DNA of 64,000 nt from Mactromeris polynyma (GCA_032209605.1 JASFXZ010000018.1:3351904-3415903); one strand, 5' to 3'; counted from the stretch's first letter, positions 23,341-36,514 are shown. Program-made: numbers and translations. The notes: a model not told the origin generated them from the letters alone.

Positions 23341-25419
23341 TATCTACGTGCTTGTGTGTATTCTGCGATACATAAAGTGTTTGTATATAAATTTGCAGTA
23401 GACCGCAATATGATACAATAATGACCCAATCAGCATATATACCCAGTTACATTGGTCATCTTCTAAGAAACCAAACTATGTATTTGTTATAAAACTAGTA
23501 CACCAGATTTCCGCAGCGACATTGTCCAGGAACAAGTGCAGACCTTATCACTGCGACAATACAATATACAATATACTTATACATTTAATTCATCACAAGT
23601 ACGAGGTTGTAAGGAAACAAGCAAAACTCATCAGATACAAATAGGTAAATACAGAGTTCTCTTTGATATCTTATAACTTCATCTTTATATGAGAGTATAA
23701 ATGTATAAGAAGTAGGGTATTATGTATTTGTATAAGTTGAATGTTGACTTGTACACTAATCTAATCCCAATGTAATGTACTTAGATAGTAAAAGCTACAA
23801 TGAATAACACACGTAGGTTCTCTATGATTTACGTCTTTCAAATTAATGACATTATGTACCAACTACTCGTAGAAGTGGATTTAATATTTTACGCATTCAT
23901 CCGCTGAACGTATATTGTTTTGAAGGAATACAATCATAATCTGATTTAAAGATAACATTTTAATGTATTTTAAATTTCGTTTTACAATGAATGATCTGCA
24001 ACCGGCATTGAAGCGAACTTATTATGGTGCAAGTTTCTAATGCAGCGATGCTTTGTTTAAAGAAAATGTCGCTGTGCTCCGATTTTGACTTTGTGTATCA
24101 ATATTGTTCTTAGTTTCAGCCATATAATCTTCCTTTCTATTTATTTTATTGCGCCTTTAACGACTGACTTAAATTTCAATACCTAAAATGACGATACAGA
24201 TTGCTATTCCATGTTGTGCGTTTTTTCGCAAATTAATTTCGGAATAGAATTTATTTAATCAATTAAAATACCTAATCATGTAAATGAACCGTTATTACTT
24301 TTTGTAGCAGGGTTTTAACTCACATAAACAGCCAGGGTCATATAATTATTTTTGCTGCTATTGGGGTGGATGAAGACATCCGTGGACACTTGGTTAGAAC
24401 CACCAACCTTACGTGGTCTCTCGTATATAATCTACATTCCGGTTGGGATTCAAACCTTACCGGCCACGGAGGATCCCAAGTTTACATAACTTGTTATGTT
24501 TTCATACAGAGTTTGGGAGTAGATTTACCTTAGTATTACGCAATAACTGCAATAGTAACATGGGCAGGAAGAAACTGCGCGACACAGATTGCTCGGTCAT
24601 GATATATATTAAACGCATAAGATATTACACTTACTTCAAATAAATGGAAAAATGAACGTTGTACAATAAAACCCTACAATGGATGAATTGTAAGACTTGC
24701 ATTAGTAACAATATGTTCTAAGAACAATAAACTGAACGGAGTGGAAATGTAGAGAATTAACACCTGCCGATTTACATGTGATATATTTGTCTATTCTGCT
24801 TCAAAACTGCCTAGTACATGGTTAAACACTGATTAGCATTAATATCTATGAAAAAACACAAACATGGTCGCTTCAACTGTTATATATTTTATTCATATCA
24901 TCTTTTTCGTAACATGTACCTAATTGAAAAGAAGTGCATGTGCATACAATTATGTTGAAAAGTTTTTATTACGTAAAACGTTAATTTACACCGCGTATTT
25001 ATTATATTTTGTTTAAAAAAAAGAACATGAATTATAAGCACACATTTACTTTAAACATACGAAACTACAAATGTGTATTCGACGACTGATCAGAACATGA
25101 TAAGAGATGCATGAACATATGTGCATCAAATATAACATCTAAAATGACAAATAAGCGCTGTTGTTTTTCCATTCATTATGAACTTGGTACTTATGAATGA
25201 GAGAGAATAAGTTGCTTAAATAATAATAAACGCCACATACATTACACATAAGTTATATGAATGATTTCCTGCCATGCCTCGTCATTCACTTCAATTTATG
25301 CTAATCAAACACTAGTTAAATAATAAAAGAGATAAACTGTTATACAACGAGGGTGGTTGTTTTGCCTTTACAGTATGAACAAAAACTGTCCAGCGATTTT
25401 TTCTGACAAACATGTCAAT
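23341..25419. other. intergenic stretch: DNase promoter side and gene B 3' flank
   Basis: The divergence side (23341-23600) should carry the DNase promoter; the only candidate element seen is a TATATA near 23386 on the minus strand. The rest shows no exon apart from a SINE fragment at 24357-24480. Near 25229 is a short match to dispersed repeat family 3 (cgccacatac). Confidence 0.45.
24357..24480 (-). mobile_element. SINE family 2, 3' body fragment
   Basis: In reverse complement it reads cgtaaggttggtggttctaa ccaagtgtcc and gatgtcttcatccacccc, aligning with the body of the SINE copies at 10645-10845 and 48110-48305. No tRNA-like head remains. Confidence 0.5.
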
Positions 25420-28400
25420 TTAAGTCCACGATACTGGCCTGCTGGGTTCATTCCCTCCATCTAGAGGGGCAACGCGCTTGTTGATCTTCGTCATAGCCTT
25501 CTTGAATACAACAGCCATCGTAGCAATGGCGGCAACTCCTGCAATACAAACAAAGTCGTTGATAATACAATGTATGCTAAACGAATTTATGGCTTATAAT
25601 TAGTACTACATACATTTAGTTTAAACTATTTGCTGATAGTTCACAACGTATGCCAAGTTTTGGAAAACATTGTCTGGGGTATTGAATAAAACAAATAATG
25701 TCTGTATGAAATATATAATTTTACACGTGTCTGTTGATATTATGTATCAAGAATCCAGTGTACGAGCTAGTATATTACCGAATAAATGCCATTTTGAGTA
25801 AATATTACATGAACTCTGATATAAATACAAACTAATAGTACATTTTTGTTTGCAAGTACACACACACTATATACACACACTATATTGGAATATTAAGGTA
25901 GTTCAGTAGAGCAGTGGTATTGACTGTTAGACCAATATTCATACAGATAAATACTGCAGTCGAATATTTGGTCTCACAGGTCGCTTGTAAGAATGCCAAT
26001 TAAAGATAACATAAATAAACATAACGTAATACAAACGGGTTATATCATGGTCCAGTGGTGTGTACATGAATCAACGTAAGCCTCTGTTTACATAAACTTA
26101 TTAAACGATTGGCTACTAGTCATACTGAGTGACTTTATTATAGATATATCCCAACTAATAACCATATCTAGTGTTGGTAGTAAATATGCAGTTCACTACC
26201 TTACAAGAAGCAGCCGTTGCCAAGTTCTTTAAAGATAGGTATAGAGAGAGTTCCGCTTGAACATCTAGACAAAGTAAAACTGCATGCAGTGAATTGAACA
26301 TTTTTAAAATTCAGGCCACGACGAATATGCGAATATGAGAATTACATTTAAAATTAAAGGCTATTAGTTTCATGAATGCTGCAAACAACAGTTACCATTA
26401 ATAGCACAAATAATGTTTTCGTGTAAAATCAAGTAATATTGTCTCACCTACGATAGTGCCGGTAACCATACTTGCAACAATCAAACCTGCTGATATTTCT
26501 ACGTTGGTAGAATCCTTGTTTGACTCAGGTTTTGATCCAGAACTACCTGGTCTAGATCCTGTTCTGCCGCCTTCTGTAGCTGGTACATCTGTAGATCTTG
26601 GGGTGGCTACAGCCGTCACTACTCCGGGAAGCCCAGCTAGCGCAGGACTTTGCCCTGACATATCGTTTTTCTGTCCAGAAGAAGTATTAGACGTTTTTCC
26701 AGGTTCTAATAACGGCGTTGTCGTCACTCCGTGCTTTGCTGTCAAAGATGACATAGTTATCACCGAGGGTTTTGTACCCGTGCTAGATGGGTTGACGGCC
26801 AAACTGGTCGCGGATGGTGAAGAGGTGTTGGTATAACCATTGGTAGAAGTGTTAGCTGTATAACTCGTAGTCGCTTGTGATACAGTTCCTGTCAACGTTG
26901 AAGAATTTGATAAAACCACTGTTGACGCTGCTTGTGTTGAATTGGAAGTCGTGACACTAATATTTGCTGTCGTTGTTGGACTAGAACTTGTAGATATCGG
27001 AGTCGTGGTCTGGAAAAGTTTGATATTATAATACATTAAACAAGCCAATCAGTGACTTATTTTTTATACTTTACAATTTTCGTTTTAATTGGGTAATAGT
27101 AAGATAAATACATGGTTGGGAGGTTCCTTAAACCAGAATTAAGATCTGGGGTTGCTTTTCCCACCAACCATACAAGGTGGTGCTCATTGCTGATATCTTC
27201 ACGCATCATTCGTGTTGGTGTCTTATGTGTCTTTTGCTTTTTGTAATTGCTAACATGTACGAGTATATGTATGTTAATGTCTCTTTGCGTGTTTAAGGTG
27301 TATTTTCACTTGTATGTAGCATTGCATGCTCGATGTCTTCATACAATTTTGCTAACCTAAATATCAAGTACTTAACGGAGGCGCAATTGACTAATGCTAA
27401 TTGTCATTAATTGTATTACTTACCGTCTGGTTTGTTATCACTCTGACGTTTCTTAATTCCTCTGGACCTGAAGTAAACTTTCCATTCCCCAGATGTTGTC
27501 GAACAGTAATCTTCACCAGTCTATAAAACACTCAGAATTGTATTCACTTGTTATAAATTTCAAGGTTTTAATTTTCAGGTTTTCGAGTGTTACATTCGAT
27601 CTTTTAGTGTGTCTAAATCAAGTAAAGTTACAGAAATATGTCAAAATTACATATTTCAAAATGTATAGAACACAAAAAAATAGGCTTGTTGAGTTCGTTG
27701 TTAAGCCTGTGTTGTTTAGTTTCATTGTCTTTATCAAATCGGTCTTGTTTGTTTTTCTCGTTCCTGTGCGTGTCCCCCTGGTCCGTTTATATCTGTTTCG
27801 TGTCCCTCCCTGTATGTACCTCGTCCGTTTTATTTTGTCAAAATCTGTCAGAGGAAGGTCTCTAAATTTGTAAATGAGGCTTGTTTAAGTTTTGGGACTT
27901 TGAATACAACATGTTGCATTTGTTTGTATTTGGATAATATAGGGTTGAAGAAATGTCAACATAATATAACAGTTATACTACATACAGAACTTACGTAGTT
28001 AAACCTGCGAATTCAGATTTTATGACAAACGTGCCAGTGTAATTTCCCCCAACTTTGAGTGTAGCAGACACAGTTGAAGGAGGTTGGGCATATCCTCTGG
28101 AATCTGATACACGAATATCCACGTCTTGTTTCGTAGAGAGCAGATTTGTTACCGTAAATATGATATTGAATGATGAATATTCAAACACTGTGGCACCTAC
28201 AAAGTTTCAATATAAGTATATATTACTGAAACTGTAGTGATATACCGCATATGCCTTATCCCCGTTTGACATTTTTCGATTTGTGTATCATTTGTATTAG
28301 AATCAATTGTTTTCTATTATCTTGAGCAAGTGATATTTAACTAAAATACACATGCAAATATAAAACATAGTGAAGTATGACTTGTACATACATACTATAG

Positions 28401-31400
28401 TATTTCTGGGCAAGTCTCATTGCGTTAACGACACGAAACGGAGTAATGTTCAAATATCTCCAGCGTCCAACAATATCGTGATACACGCGCAAACAGGGGG
28501 ACCCGTTCATTTATTGTAAAGTGACAAAATAACAATTTACTCGTGTTTCATTTGAACAGTTGACATGTTGAAGAGGGATAGCTTATAAAGCGAAAAGGCT
28601 CAACATTACAGTATTGAAGAGACACACCCTACATTTATATTGACTGTTAGATATATGGCAACATCATTATAGTGTCAAGTAACCTCATTGTAGAGTAGTT
28701 ACGTACCGTCGTTGGTCGTTATTTTCAATTATCAAGGAAGTATGTATCATTTGAGTTCGTTGATGAATATTGACGAAAACAAAAATGAATGACACCGACA
28801 TGAAACATGTACCGACACTCTGCTTTCATATCTTGTAACATCAATAGAACGACTATTTACCAAATCTACTACTAACCATTTGTTAGGGTATTTAAATATA
28901 TGTTCCACTTTTTTACTAACTTGTCTGTATGGAATACTACATCCTCGGTATCCAGGCTATTCATAACATATATGATACCCTGGGCAAACTGACTGTACAA
29001 ATTCCGTACCCATGAATAATTTATGAGGTGAAATCCAGTCGATTGATTGGCCGCATGACACACACCTCATGCGAAAAGGAAATTGCCGAGAAGTTACGGA
29101 TGAATTCGCGGTTCTGAGCGATCCAATGAGATCGTGGCTTTTTAATCGTGTAAGGCTGCCATTTTGTCGAATTTGCTGATAGCTCTTTTTTTGTTATCGT
29201 CCATTTAATTGGTCGAGAAATGCTAATGATTATGCATGCATTACGAAGTTTCGCTGGCCAATTTGCCAACGATATCATATATGTTATGAATAGCCAAGGT
29301 ACCGAGGATTGGAATACTAGTTCTTGCTTAAAAAGTGATAGATTAGATTCGAAATTTCTATTTATGCTTTCATAGTTGGTCGAGCGTTAGTCTGTCATAC
29401 AGTAGATCCGGGTTTGATTCCCGGGTTGGACAGGTTATGTTCGTCCGCGATACTGGCTACGAGTATGTCATTCACATGTGGAGAAGTTGTCAGTTGCTTG
29501 CAAGTTAGTACAGGTTGATAATTAATTACAGGAAAACTGATTAGGTCAACTGGCCGCCGTATATGACCGAACGGCGTAAACCCGAATGCATGCTTTCATG
29601 TTGCAATAGTGTGTTGCTTGAAATTTCGCAAAATCAATTTTACGTGCCAGAATAGGGTGGAACATCTAAGGAGACAGTAACAGGCGTTATTTCCGTTGGG
29701 TCGATGCGTTTGTACGAATGGCCCGATTTGTCTTTTCCTTGTATGCCAACCATGAATACCTGTATCCAACATTGAAATAACTTTGTTAATGCGAGAGATA
29801 ATACGTAACTACAAGGAACGCCACATACACACGTCTCCCAATATGCAATGTTACTAAATTGAAATATATTGCATTGATTCTCCGTACAGTATGTTGATGC
29901 TTTGAAAGTATAAATTTAAGAAGGTCATTTTTTCCCAACAAAACGTGACATAGCAGTTAAAATATCTTTCTTTATAGAAATATATTTATGCCGAACAATA
30001 AGTACTTGTTTGATATCAGAAGTTCCGTTTTCCTAAGTGCTTTTCCTTGGTTTAACCCGCTATTCAATCAATAGTCGGGACACAAAGTGCGAAAAACTAT
30101 TAACATGTTTATAATCAAATTTTGATTAACAAATGTCGTTGTTTGAACAATATGAAACAAAGAAAAAGAGCATTAATTATACGTACCTCATCTGGCATTG
30201 TAACCGTATCTGCTACGAATTTACCACCGCCTTTTGTCACTAACATGACATATGCAGCTGGTGAAAGTTTCGATTTAGTGAATAACATGCCAGTATCAAC
30301 AGAATTTACATTTGAAAATCCCACAACTTCTACTTCCACTTTATATTTGTTGCCTGAAATGTTCCCGAAGTATGTTACCTAAATAATATTCGAAGTTATT
30401 CCGGAACAGCGAAATAAGCTCTTATTTCACTAACTATTTCTACTTTGCTAAATACATGGTATCCCAACACTTAAACAACATGACTGACTCACTTATAAAT
30501 GAAAAACATTCTGTAAAGAAATTTAATAACTAGTTCAATAAAGTCCATGATGAAGTAATATTGTTTGTTTCTAAAAGGTAAATAACTTGGAAGGTTTCTA
30601 ACTGGAATCCATTGCCTAGATCATTGCAGTGTACACACACAGGAATGTTTTGTGTTGTGCCTTTTTCAATGCGTAGTTGGGGTTAATTTATAATCTTAAT
30701 AAAATACAATTGTTAGTTGATTATAGTACGAACTACATTCCAAAGTAGATTTTAAGTATGGTATGCTCCCTCACCTACGACAGGCGCATCTGTAATAGTA
30801 GTGTTTGTTCCATGCTCAATTATCTGTTGTTTTATGTAAAGAGGACTTTCACCTTTGATCGTTACGTCCCATGTGTTTACGTCTAGTTTAGTGAATCTCC
30901 AGAAACCGTAATCACCCTTAAAAATGTACAATGATTTTTAATATCAAGATAAGCAACTACTATCGTGGTGAGCAATTTGCTACTGCTCATATCGCATGTA
31001 TTGTGAATTCGGTTTACATGTGATACATGGTTTATTGCTATGCAACACTATTGATACTGGGTTTTATACCAAATAATGCAATGTAACAAGTCGAACAAAA
31101 TTCTCTGATCAAATGCTTACTGCATGCACTCATCGCACGGCTTAACGGTCAAAACTGCAAAACAACAATTTTCCTTTGAATACGATTTAGTATAGAAGAC
31201 TCTTGTATATTCCTGATAAACTGAATTACTAGTATGTATCATTATGCAGTTGTAACTAATGAGACATTTTACCTATCAGCAAATGTATTATACTATTAAT
31301 AAGCAGACATAAACTTACTGTAGAGATAGGTATATCCATCGTAGCAATCACTGTACCAGCACTTGCGCTTCCGTTTAAGACAGGATGTCCCAAATACGGT

Positions 31401-33051
31401 CCCACTTAAGAAGAAAAACTGTTTTTGATAATAATGGCAGAAATATTTGTACTTTCGAAATGTAAAATAATCAATGTTTTATCTAACAAACTATGAGCGA
31501 TTAAGTCCAATTTCATGTAACAGAACATAACAAAAGAGTTTCTGAATATACTTGTGTAATATTTATGCAGATATTACCAAGCGTACGTAACAACTAAAAC
31601 ATACCGGGTGTATCCACCTTGATGACTGGCTGGGATCTCGCCACCGCTACCTGGAATAACAGCCGAGTCATCGTGTCATCAACATACACTATGTGTGTCT
31701 TCCCCGCTGCTGATGTATCAATGAAACGTGCAATATCCACTAAACCCACAGCAGAGCTACGCTGGAAAGTTTGGATTGAAAACACTTTCAATGCAGTAGC
31801 CGACAGAAATGTCTTCGAATAATTTAAGGATGTGTTTAGGAAACCATAAATGAAGGCTATTATTTAATGATAATAAGACGTACGCGTCTTGCGTGTCCGA
31901 ATTGTAACTACCGATTGATTGAACCGATAAATTCTGGCAATATTTGCAACATCAGTCATTATCGAAAGAAAGCAGAATGCATTGTTAATACGTGTTTTAA
32001 TAAATACATGTTTCAGTTAATACCTTGTGTCGTTCCAATGAAATATTCGACTTATCCCATAACGATTCGTTCACGGTGTTCGGTTGGTCTGAAAATATGT
32101 TTAAACCGTCATGATACAATGTGTAACCGAAATGATATAACCAATGACAGACAGGACACTTTGGAATCACGAGATGATATAACCAATGACAGACAGGACA
32201 CTTTGGAATCACGAGATGATATAACCAATGACAGACAGGACACTTTGGAATCACGAGATGATATAACCAATGACAGACAGGACACTTTGGAATCACGAGA
32301 TGATATAACCAATGACAGACAGGACACTTTGGAATCACGAGATGATATAACCAATGACAGACAGGACACTTTGGAATCACGAGATGATATAACCAATGAC
32401 AGACAGGACACTTTGGAATCACGAGATGATATAACCAATGACAGACAGGACACTTTGGAATCACGAGATGATATAACCAATGACAGACAGGACACTTTGG
32501 AATCACGAGATGATATAACCAATGACAGACAGGACACTTTGGAATCACGAGATGATATAACCAATGACAGACAGGACACTTTGGAATCACGAGATGATAT
32601 AACCAATGACAGACAGGACACTTTGGAATCACGAGATGATATAACCAATGACAGACAGGACACTTTGGAATCACGAGATGATATAACCAATGACAGACAG
32701 GACACTTTGGAATCACGAGATGATATAACCAATGACAGACAGGACACTTTGGAATCACGAGATGATATAACCAATGACAGACAGGACACTTTGGAATCAC
32801 GAGTGTTATTCAGATATCAGAAAAATTTCACTGAGCATTATGAGAACAAAAAAAACTTAATTACGTGATAGATATTTCCCCTTGCTGGCATTCATGATAG
32901 AATATTTTCTTACGCTGTCATAATTATAACATGTTACCACTATATTTTTCATTGTAGTGTTATTAATTAGTAAGAATGTAATAGTACTCCATTAAAATCC
33001 TACGTACAGAACTCTTGATAGACTTCACAACCTTTTTGAATGTCTGTGTTT
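25420..33051 (-). CDS. gene B: VWA/hemicentin-like membrane protein, 5' part unresolved
   Basis: Paralog of genes A and C. Exons in transcription order: 33008-33051 (tentative), 31605-31761, 31319-31404, 30775-30916, 30187-30353, 29648-29759, 27995-28196, 27424-27520, 26448-27009, 25420-25538. Phases repeat those of gene C and the exons of 112, 202 and 97 bases have identical lengths in B and C. Landmarks: GLVDIARFIDTSAAGK; YVDDTMTRLLFQVAVARSQP; DYGFWRFTKLD; FMVGIQGKDKSGHSYKRIDP; NYTGTFVIKSEFAGLTT. A Ser/Thr-rich stalk starts TTTPISTSSSP. The transmembrane segment crosses the last intron (GLIVASMVTGTIVG then VAAIATMAVVF), with a basic tail ending PVSWT. About 548 residues are firmly visible. 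The exon at 29648 appears to use a GC donor (see findings). The VWA half must lie upstream; candidate exons are listed at 35.8 and 37.2 kb. Confidence 0.82.
27720..27880 (+). repeat. single-copy relative of the 68-bp minisatellite unit
   Basis: gtgtccctccctgtatgtac, then ttgtcaaaatctgtcagagg aaggtct and tttgtaaatgagg reproduce the order of the 68-bp unit at 3.1-6.8 kb, once only. The preceding bases resemble 3087-3140. This indicates a dispersed repeat family from which the large array was amplified. It lies in a gene B intron. Confidence 0.55.
28928..29317. mobile_element. ~390-bp MITE with long terminal inverted repeats
   Basis: The arm at 28941-28992 (atcctcggta, ggctattcataacatatatg ata) is the reverse complement, with few mismatches, of 29253-29310 (tatcatatatgttatgaata gcc, accgaggatt). 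Arms are about 50-60 bp and the interior about 260 bp. No transposase is recognisable. The 85-residue minus-strand ORF inside has no known motif. It lies in an intron of gene B, directly next to a SINE. Confidence 0.7.
29376..29600 (+). mobile_element. tRNA-derived SINE, family 1, copy 1
   Basis: A box-B-like gggtttgattcccgg follows a decayed tRNA head, then a conserved body (caggttatgttcgtccg, ttgataattaattacaggaa aactg) shared with the copy at 35178-35395. In a gene B intron on the strand opposite the gene. Confidence 0.7.
32131..32803. repeat. 42-bp minisatellite, 16 nearly identical copies
   Basis: Unit gatgatataaccaatgacag acaggacactttggaatcac ga, 42 bp, repeated 16 times with essentially no variation by eye apart from the first two bases. 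It is a multiple of 3, so three long ORFs span it: a 333-residue plus-strand frame (DDITNDRQDTLESR repeats, 31867-32868) and two minus-strand frames. It lies in the gene B intron between 33008 and 31761. No start context, splice signal or non-repeat domain supports translation. Homogeneity points to very recent expansion. Confidence 0.95.
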
Positions 33052-33119
33052 CTAGTTTAAACTTAAACCTTGGTTTGCTACTGACAATAACTCGCGCAGA
33101 TTTCAGGAATTGTGCAATT

Positions 33120-33240
33120 CTTGATTAAACCTCACTCAACTCGGGGTTCGAACTCACGACCTTCGGATCATGAGTCTGGCGCTTCCCCCCTCGTATTTGA
33201 TCAGAGGAGCTACATGTACCTTTCGTTCCATATGTACGTA
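33120..33240 (-). mobile_element. tRNA-like SINE head
   Basis: The reverse complement reads gtagctcctctgatc, then gcgccagactcatgatccga aggtcgtgagttcgaacccc: an A-box-like start, an anticodon-loop-like tcatgat and a good B box (gagttcgaacc). The arms do not pair well enough for a tRNA gene, so it is called a tRNA-derived repeat. Confidence 0.55.
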
Positions 33241-35177
33241 AATGTATAATTACTCAGTCATAACAAAATTTACCGAAATAAAACAAAACCAAGGTATATA
33301 AAAAAGTAAGGGTTAATTTCTCAGATGATATTGTCATTGTTGAAAACGTTACAATTAGAAACTTACTTACTATTGAACTAGTGTAAATATTGTAGCTTCC
33401 AAATAGTGTACATGCTTCCATTAATATCAGTACTTTGTCACTTTGCCACATAGAATATGTGGTGCTCCCGAACCTAAGACATCCATTATGACAGTAGATT
33501 GCTTTACCTTCTTATGTTACCAAATGAGACTCTAATTTTTGAGATGGCTCTAGCTATCATTACGGACCCAATTCGAAATATGATTCAGGGTTTTATGGGT
33601 AGTCCTAGATAATGTACTTCTAAAACTGTAGACTATTTATACTTCATTTTCTTTAAGATTTATGTTTCTCTGTCTTTCTCAAAGTGTGATACGAATGTGT
33701 CTTTGATATGTGTGTAATTATTGTTAATTCCATCTGATATGGTTGATTTACGTGTTTTTGAAACGATATCAGAAAGGGTTGAAGTAGATATGAACAAGTT
33801 TTCGACCCTCTCTAGAGCAACAACCTCTCCACAACAGCCAAAACGTGTGCCTCCTAAGGGTTGCTGCTCTGTACAGGTTACACGATACATTATTGGCATA
33901 CATATACTATTAAATTGAATTTTTGTCATATTGAGTAAGAGGGGCAGATGGAAGACAACATCATCAAGCATAGATCCTTAGGTTACGATATAAATATGAG
34001 GAAACAATCTACAAAGGAGGGTGTTTTGTGGAAAACACAGAACTGCACAATAACTAAACATGAAGATAATACAGCATTATTGGACCAACTTGCCTTTATA
34101 TACACCAATGTCATTTGTATCATCTTGTAGTGGTTGTCCAAGTCCGACAGTTACAAATATTGCACACGAAAATAACATGCATTTGAAGCATCCACTGAAT
34201 ATCCGTAAATCCATTTGGATTTGTTCCAATTGTTTGACAAAGCAGTAACTTATAACAGCGTTAATAATATTTCAGATATACGAGCTGTGGAATGTGTCCA
34301 CCAAGCTTTCACAGTGTCTTCTGCGATTTATTTGATAAATCTTACACCATAAGTAATTATTAATAAATGGTCCGATATGTCTTATTGTGAAACATTGCTT
34401 AATCTCAAATTTCATTGGAACATATATTGCACTAAAATGAATGTTATGGAATTTATAATACAAATATATGCATGGTTTTCATGTTTAATAACGTTACGAA
34501 CTACCAACAATAATACTACGTCATTGACTCCTATTAAGCAGAACTGGTAAGCACCAAGAGGGGTGGACGGTTTTGGCAAGTTTCAAGCCTAATACGAACA
34601 TGGTATATAATACATCTCACTCATAGTTAATAAAATAAGTTCAAACAACTCAGTTAAATTTCAATCAATAAATATTGGGAGAAGGTAACTATCGTTTATA
34701 TGTCTGTAATTGGTGATTTTCATACATTGTACGTGTGGTAGTTGATTTCAAATGCAATGGATCAACTGACCAGTCAGATCGAACAACATTTATATGAATT
34801 GTTATTGCCAAGTTCACACATCGATAGTACATGAGTATATCACACAACAGTATATTTCATATTTTTTAGCTCAAACAAAATCATCAGTATTCTGTTTATT
34901 TCTCTTTATGCACCTTCCCCATGTTTAGTTGTATTGTATCCAATTTCGTTTTATTTATTTTTTACCTCGTCACATTCTACTCTGATTTGGTTTTATTTTG
35001 TCCCCCTCCCGAAGTTTAAGATCCGCAGGTGTCTGTGCAGGGAAGCACTTTGAATGAGGCATTCCTTGTGCCACTCTTTGCTATTAAAGGGCATCTATGT
35101 ATGCGTTATATGAGTGCATACTTAATGTATCTCGTGTTTCAATTTCATAGCAATACAATAGTTAGTATTTTATATGA
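33241..35177. other. probable gene B upstream intron or flank
   Basis: No exon is established. A minus-strand open frame at 33660-33971 contains a Cys-containing stretch (CTEQQPLGGTRFGCCGEVV) of ordinary composition that could be an exon of an unrecognised gene, but no matching splice pair or homolog is evident. Confidence 0.35.
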
Positions 35178-35395
35178 TGGAGCTTGCCCGATTAGCTCAG
35201 CAGGTAGAGCCATATAATCCACTCGCCAGATCCGGGTTCGATTCCAGGGTTAGGCAGGTTATGTTTGTCCGTGATATAAGCTACGGTCATCTTCTCCACA
35301 TGTGTAGACATTGTCAGGTGCTTGCGGAAGAGCAACTTAGTAGTGGTTGATAATTAACTCCAGGAAAACTGGGTCGGTCAGTAGACGTAATCCGG
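35178..35395 (+). mobile_element. tRNA-derived SINE, family 1, copy 2
   Basis: The tRNA-like head has a clear A box (gattagctcagcaggtagag c) and B box (gggttcgattcc). The body (ggcaggttatgtttgtccg, ttgataattaactccaggaa aactgg) matches copy 1 at 29376-29600. The better-preserved head makes this the younger copy. Confidence 0.8.
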
Positions 35396-35457
35396 AATTC
35401 ACTAATTATGGGTTATTACCAGGGGTACAAACAAAATTCAATAATAATATTTTCTAT

Positions 35458-35565
35458 TGAAGTTCAGTCCGACGTTAAAACCTGTCTTTGTTTTCATTGC
35501 GATTCGAGCACGATGTTAACTGTATATTTTTGTTTGTACCGTGGGGTGTGAGGGAAATATCCATA
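35458..35565 (+). repeat. dispersed repeat pair, copy 1
   Basis: gaagttcagtccgacgttaa ..., gagcacgatgttaactgtat, then tgtttgtaccgtggggtg aligns in order with 36515-36615 in the same orientation, about 1.06 kb apart. Unclassified. Confidence 0.5.
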
Positions 35566-35789
35566 ATACCAATTGGAAAATGTATATGAGTGAAAAATTG
35601 TTGGGAAAACGGATTTAACCCAATGAAATCAAACACACAATTACTATGATGCAGTCACATTATTAATGGTAACCACGATCTGAATATAAACTTGTAAACG
35701 GTTACAAATAGAAACGGAAATGATGTAAGAAACACTTAATGCAAGTTAGAAGAGAACAAACGTATAAGCAAAGATGAATGAACATGAAA

Positions 35790-35945
35790 GAAATATCAAT
35801 AGATTAAATAGTTTGGCTTTATCAGGCGTATCGACATTTGTTAACAAAAACGACAACGGTATAAACCGATCTCGATAATCTGAACTTTCTACAATTTGAT
35901 TTCCTTTTATTTTTGGGATTTCTTCATTCGTAATGAGTATCCAAA
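35790..35945 (-). CDS. candidate VWA exon of gene B (tentative)
   Basis: After a possible acceptor (cataaag, exon start 35945, phase 1) the minus strand encodes WILITNEEIPKI, then RDRFIPLSFLLTNVDTPDKA and KLFNLLIFLS. The pattern, a hydrophobic strand, a helix-length stretch, a second strand and a helix, is that of the second half of a hemicentin-type VWA domain, and the place is right for gene B. The donor is not clear, so the 3' border is approximate. It may be chance. Confidence 0.3.
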
Positions 35946-36514
35946 CTTTATGCATTAATCAGTAACAAAATATAAACATCTATTATATATCAACACATGT
36001 CAAATTAGTGCGTTTGGATTATAGTCATCCTTCCATGGACCATTTAAACTGGATAGGGTTACAGACTTCAATATTGATCGGTCCGTACATCTTTTGAGTT
36101 ATGTTATTTTGAGTTTTTCTAAGAAGGTATTTAATTAAAGAATATATTCCAAAATTTCGGTTAAAATAAAAATGCTGATTTTGTTGAGATGCCGGTTATC
36201 TTTAAATTCATAGTTTGACAAACACCCCCAAACGTTCAACGGTATCAATTAACATCTTGAAAATATCTACAGTTCTTATCTTTGTATCTAAATGATTTTA
36301 TCAACCATATGAAGCCCATTTTGCATTGTCACTGAGCTGTTTTGTCACATTCGTGTCCTGACATTTTTATATAGCTATATGCATTACATTCATATATTGT
36401 TAAAACAATCCGCGGTCTAATATCCTATCTGACCACCGTGTTTACATGCACTGCATGGACTTATATTCTTGACATTAAGTCTAACCAGGGGATACACAAC
36501 ATATTGGGTTCATT

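Noticed and set aside
31867..32868. 333-residue ORF with 16 repeats of 14 residues
   Set aside because: The length comes entirely from a 42-bp satellite whose unit is divisible by 3. The same array is open in other frames too, there is no splice or start support, and it lies inside a gene B intron.
33120..33240. Possible tRNA-Met gene (CAT in the loop)
   Set aside because: The acceptor and D arms do not pair and the 5' part is irregular; it is better explained as a tRNA-derived SINE head.
33660..33971. Minus-strand ORF with a GTRFGCCGEVV stretch as a possible Cys-rich domain
   Set aside because: Only three cysteines, no paired splice sites and no homology recognised; mentioned in the stretch annotation only.
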